Shown here: in pieces, positions 5,043-6,145 of the stretch
How the letters are laid out: each line of letters opens with the position of its first letter
Position numbering within the stretch: the first letter of the stretch is position 1
NCBI GenBank assembly: GCA_026988735.1
Contig: JALSKR010000280.1
Coordinates: 1 to 6,145, forward strand
Origin: Sulfurimonas sp.
GTDB lineage: Bacteria; Campylobacterota; Campylobacteria; Campylobacterales; Sulfurimonadaceae
Direction: 5' to 3'
Length of the DNA stretch: 6,145 nucleotides
Program-made: the position numbers and the translations under genes
Notes under the pieces: model-generated
Databases searched by the model: none
The model's input: the letters and a program-made list of their open reading frames with translations, nothing else
What the model was told of the DNA's origin: nothing

Positions 5043-6125
5043 ATGAAATACCCTTTACATGTAATAATAAGAAAAAAACTCTCCGGCATTATAAACGGCT
5101 TTCTTTCTCTCTTTTCAAAAAAGACTGCACATCAACTTTACATTGATAAAAATGAAGTTAAAAGCATACTTATCATACGCCCAAACTACCGTATAGGGAA
5201 CCTGCTCTTTTTAACGCCACTTATCAACGAACTTGCAAAAGAGATACCCAATGCAAAAATAGATATCATCGTAGGTATGAGACTTGCCGGAAAAATTCTT
5301 GAACCTCTGCCAAATGTTGACAAAGTCATAGATATTCCCAGAAAACTGCTGTTGCATCCGCTTGATATGCTTGCCTATATCAAGCAAGCAAGAGCAAAAA
5401 AGTATGATGTTGCCTTAAATGTTTCCGGCGGTTCAACCAGTGCACAAATTGTTACGACACTTATAAAAGCAAAATACAAAGCCAGTTTTGCAAGTGACAA
5501 ACTCTGGGCGAATTTCACACATGTTCAAGAAAGAGGTTTAAAGACTTACAGGCATATGGGACTTGAAAGTCTGGAGTTTTTACGGTTTTTCAAAATTGAT
5601 TTTCCCAAAAAAATGCCAACACTTGATATAAAACCAACACAAAATGAAAAAGAAAAGGCAAAAAAAGAGTTGCTTTCACTGTTACATGTAAACAACATTG
5701 ATGCCGACACAAAGGTTATAGCCATCTTCAGAAATGCACGATTTGATAAAAAAATAAGTGATGAATGGTGGAATGAGTGGGTAGACACACTCCTTAAACT
5801 TGATGCAAACATTGTTGTCATAGATATTCTTTCACCCGATATTCCTACAAAACTTAACGAAAAGGTTTTGAAATATGCCAACAAAGATTTAAGAGTTTTA
5901 GGGGCATTTTTTCAAGTCTGTGATTTATATGTCAGTGCGGATACAGGACCTATGCATCTTGCAGTCGCTTCAGGTGCAAAAGTTTTGGCACTTTTTAACA
6001 AAACAGATATACAGGTATACGGTGCTTTGGGAGAACAAAACAAAACCATAGACATAGAAAAACTCTCTCCGCAAGAAGTGGCAAACATCACAGCCAACTT
6101 TCTTGCCACTCTCAGCCGGCACTGA
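5043..6125 (+). CDS. Glycosyltransferase family 9 protein (ADP-heptose:LPS heptosyltransferase-like)
   Basis: This 360-residue GT-B fold enzyme of family GT9 probably adds heptose or a related sugar to the lipopolysaccharide/lipooligosaccharide core on the cytoplasmic face of the inner membrane. The N-terminal domain starts at VKSILIIRPNYRIGNLLFLTP (39-59), the family's RxxxxGDxxxxTP region. The C-terminal domain has the sugar-nucleotide motif DLYVSADTGPMHLAVASG (294-311), then ALFNKTD (316-322). IFRNARFDKKISDEWW (228-243) matches the GT9 lysine/tryptophan segment. Residues 1-38 are a basic, amphipathic extension likely to bind membrane. N53 replaces the usual aspartate of GD (Asp13 of E. coli WaaC, proposed as catalytic base). 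I chose ATG 5043 because the -10 box at 5013-5018 lies downstream of the alternative ATG at 5001, which would add 14 residues and has AAGGA 5 nt upstream. The ribosome site for 5043 is weak (AAAGA). The acceptor is undetermined, so no symbol is given. Confidence 0.88.
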   Translation: MKYPLHVIIRKKLSGIINGFLSLFSKKTAHQLYIDKNEVKSILIIRPNYRIGNLLFLTPLINELAKEIPNAKIDIIVGMRLAGKILEPLPNVDKVIDIPRKLLLHPLDMLAYIKQARAKKYDVALNVSGGSTSAQIVTTLIKAKYKASFASDKLWANFTHVQERGLKTYRHMGLESLEFLRFFKIDFPKKMPTLDIKPTQNEKEKAKKELLSLLHVNNIDADTKVIAIFRNARFDKKISDEWWNEWVDTLLKLDANIVVIDILSPDIPTKLNEKVLKYANKDLRVLGAFFQVCDLYVSADTGPMHLAVASGAKVLALFNKTDIQVYGALGEQNKTIDIEKLSPQEVANITANFLATLSRH

Positions 6126-6145
6126 AGTCATAAGTATCTACACAA

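Overview
The window looks like a core-genome segment from a free-living relative of Campylobacter (phylum Campylobacterota; Sulfurimonas-like is my best guess). The evidence is AT-rich DNA, short intergenic gaps, the character of the proteins, and a gene order that I recall from Campylobacter jejuni around Cj1279c-Cj1282: an FN3-repeat lipoprotein (FlpA), an RluA/RluD-family pseudouridine synthase, and a divergent mrdB/rodA. The genus assignment is inference.

Layout. Positions 1-858 (minus) are the 5' part, 286 codons, of a fibronectin-type-III lipoprotein that continues past the left edge. It overlaps by 53 bp the end of the pseudouridine synthase gene (806-1780, minus), so the two are translationally linked. 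A 53-bp divergent promoter region with a 17-bp palindrome separates them from mrdB/rodA (1834-2946, plus; TTG start), the SEDS peptidoglycan polymerase of cell elongation. mrdB converges on an MsbA-type ABC exporter gene (2971-4683, minus). Only 24 bp separate their stop codons, and a hairpin with a T-run (2943-2979) spans both. After a second divergent intergenic region comes a glycosyltransferase family 9 (heptosyltransferase-like) gene (5043-6125, plus). The last 20 bases hold nothing recognisable.

The most striking object is non-coding. The roughly 310-bp gap between the exporter and the glycosyltransferase is almost filled by a 269-bp element (4731-4999). It has 33-bp terminal inverted repeats (32 of 33 matching) enclosing two further self-complementary arms (4764-4861 and 4871-4966), each with a small palindrome at its exact centre, separated by a 9-nt CCC-GAA-GGG mini-hairpin. 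The stems abut with no unpaired bases, so either strand could fold into a four-way-junction, cloverleaf-like structure. The ends read TA-AGTCC...GGACT-TA, as expected for a small non-autonomous transposable element (MITE) inserted at a TA dinucleotide. A structured RNA or a protein-bound DNA cruciform are alternatives.

Functionally, the window is dominated by envelope biogenesis: a surface lipoprotein, cell-wall elongation, lipid export, and probable lipopolysaccharide/lipooligosaccharide core glycosylation. One ribosome-modification enzyme lies among these genes.
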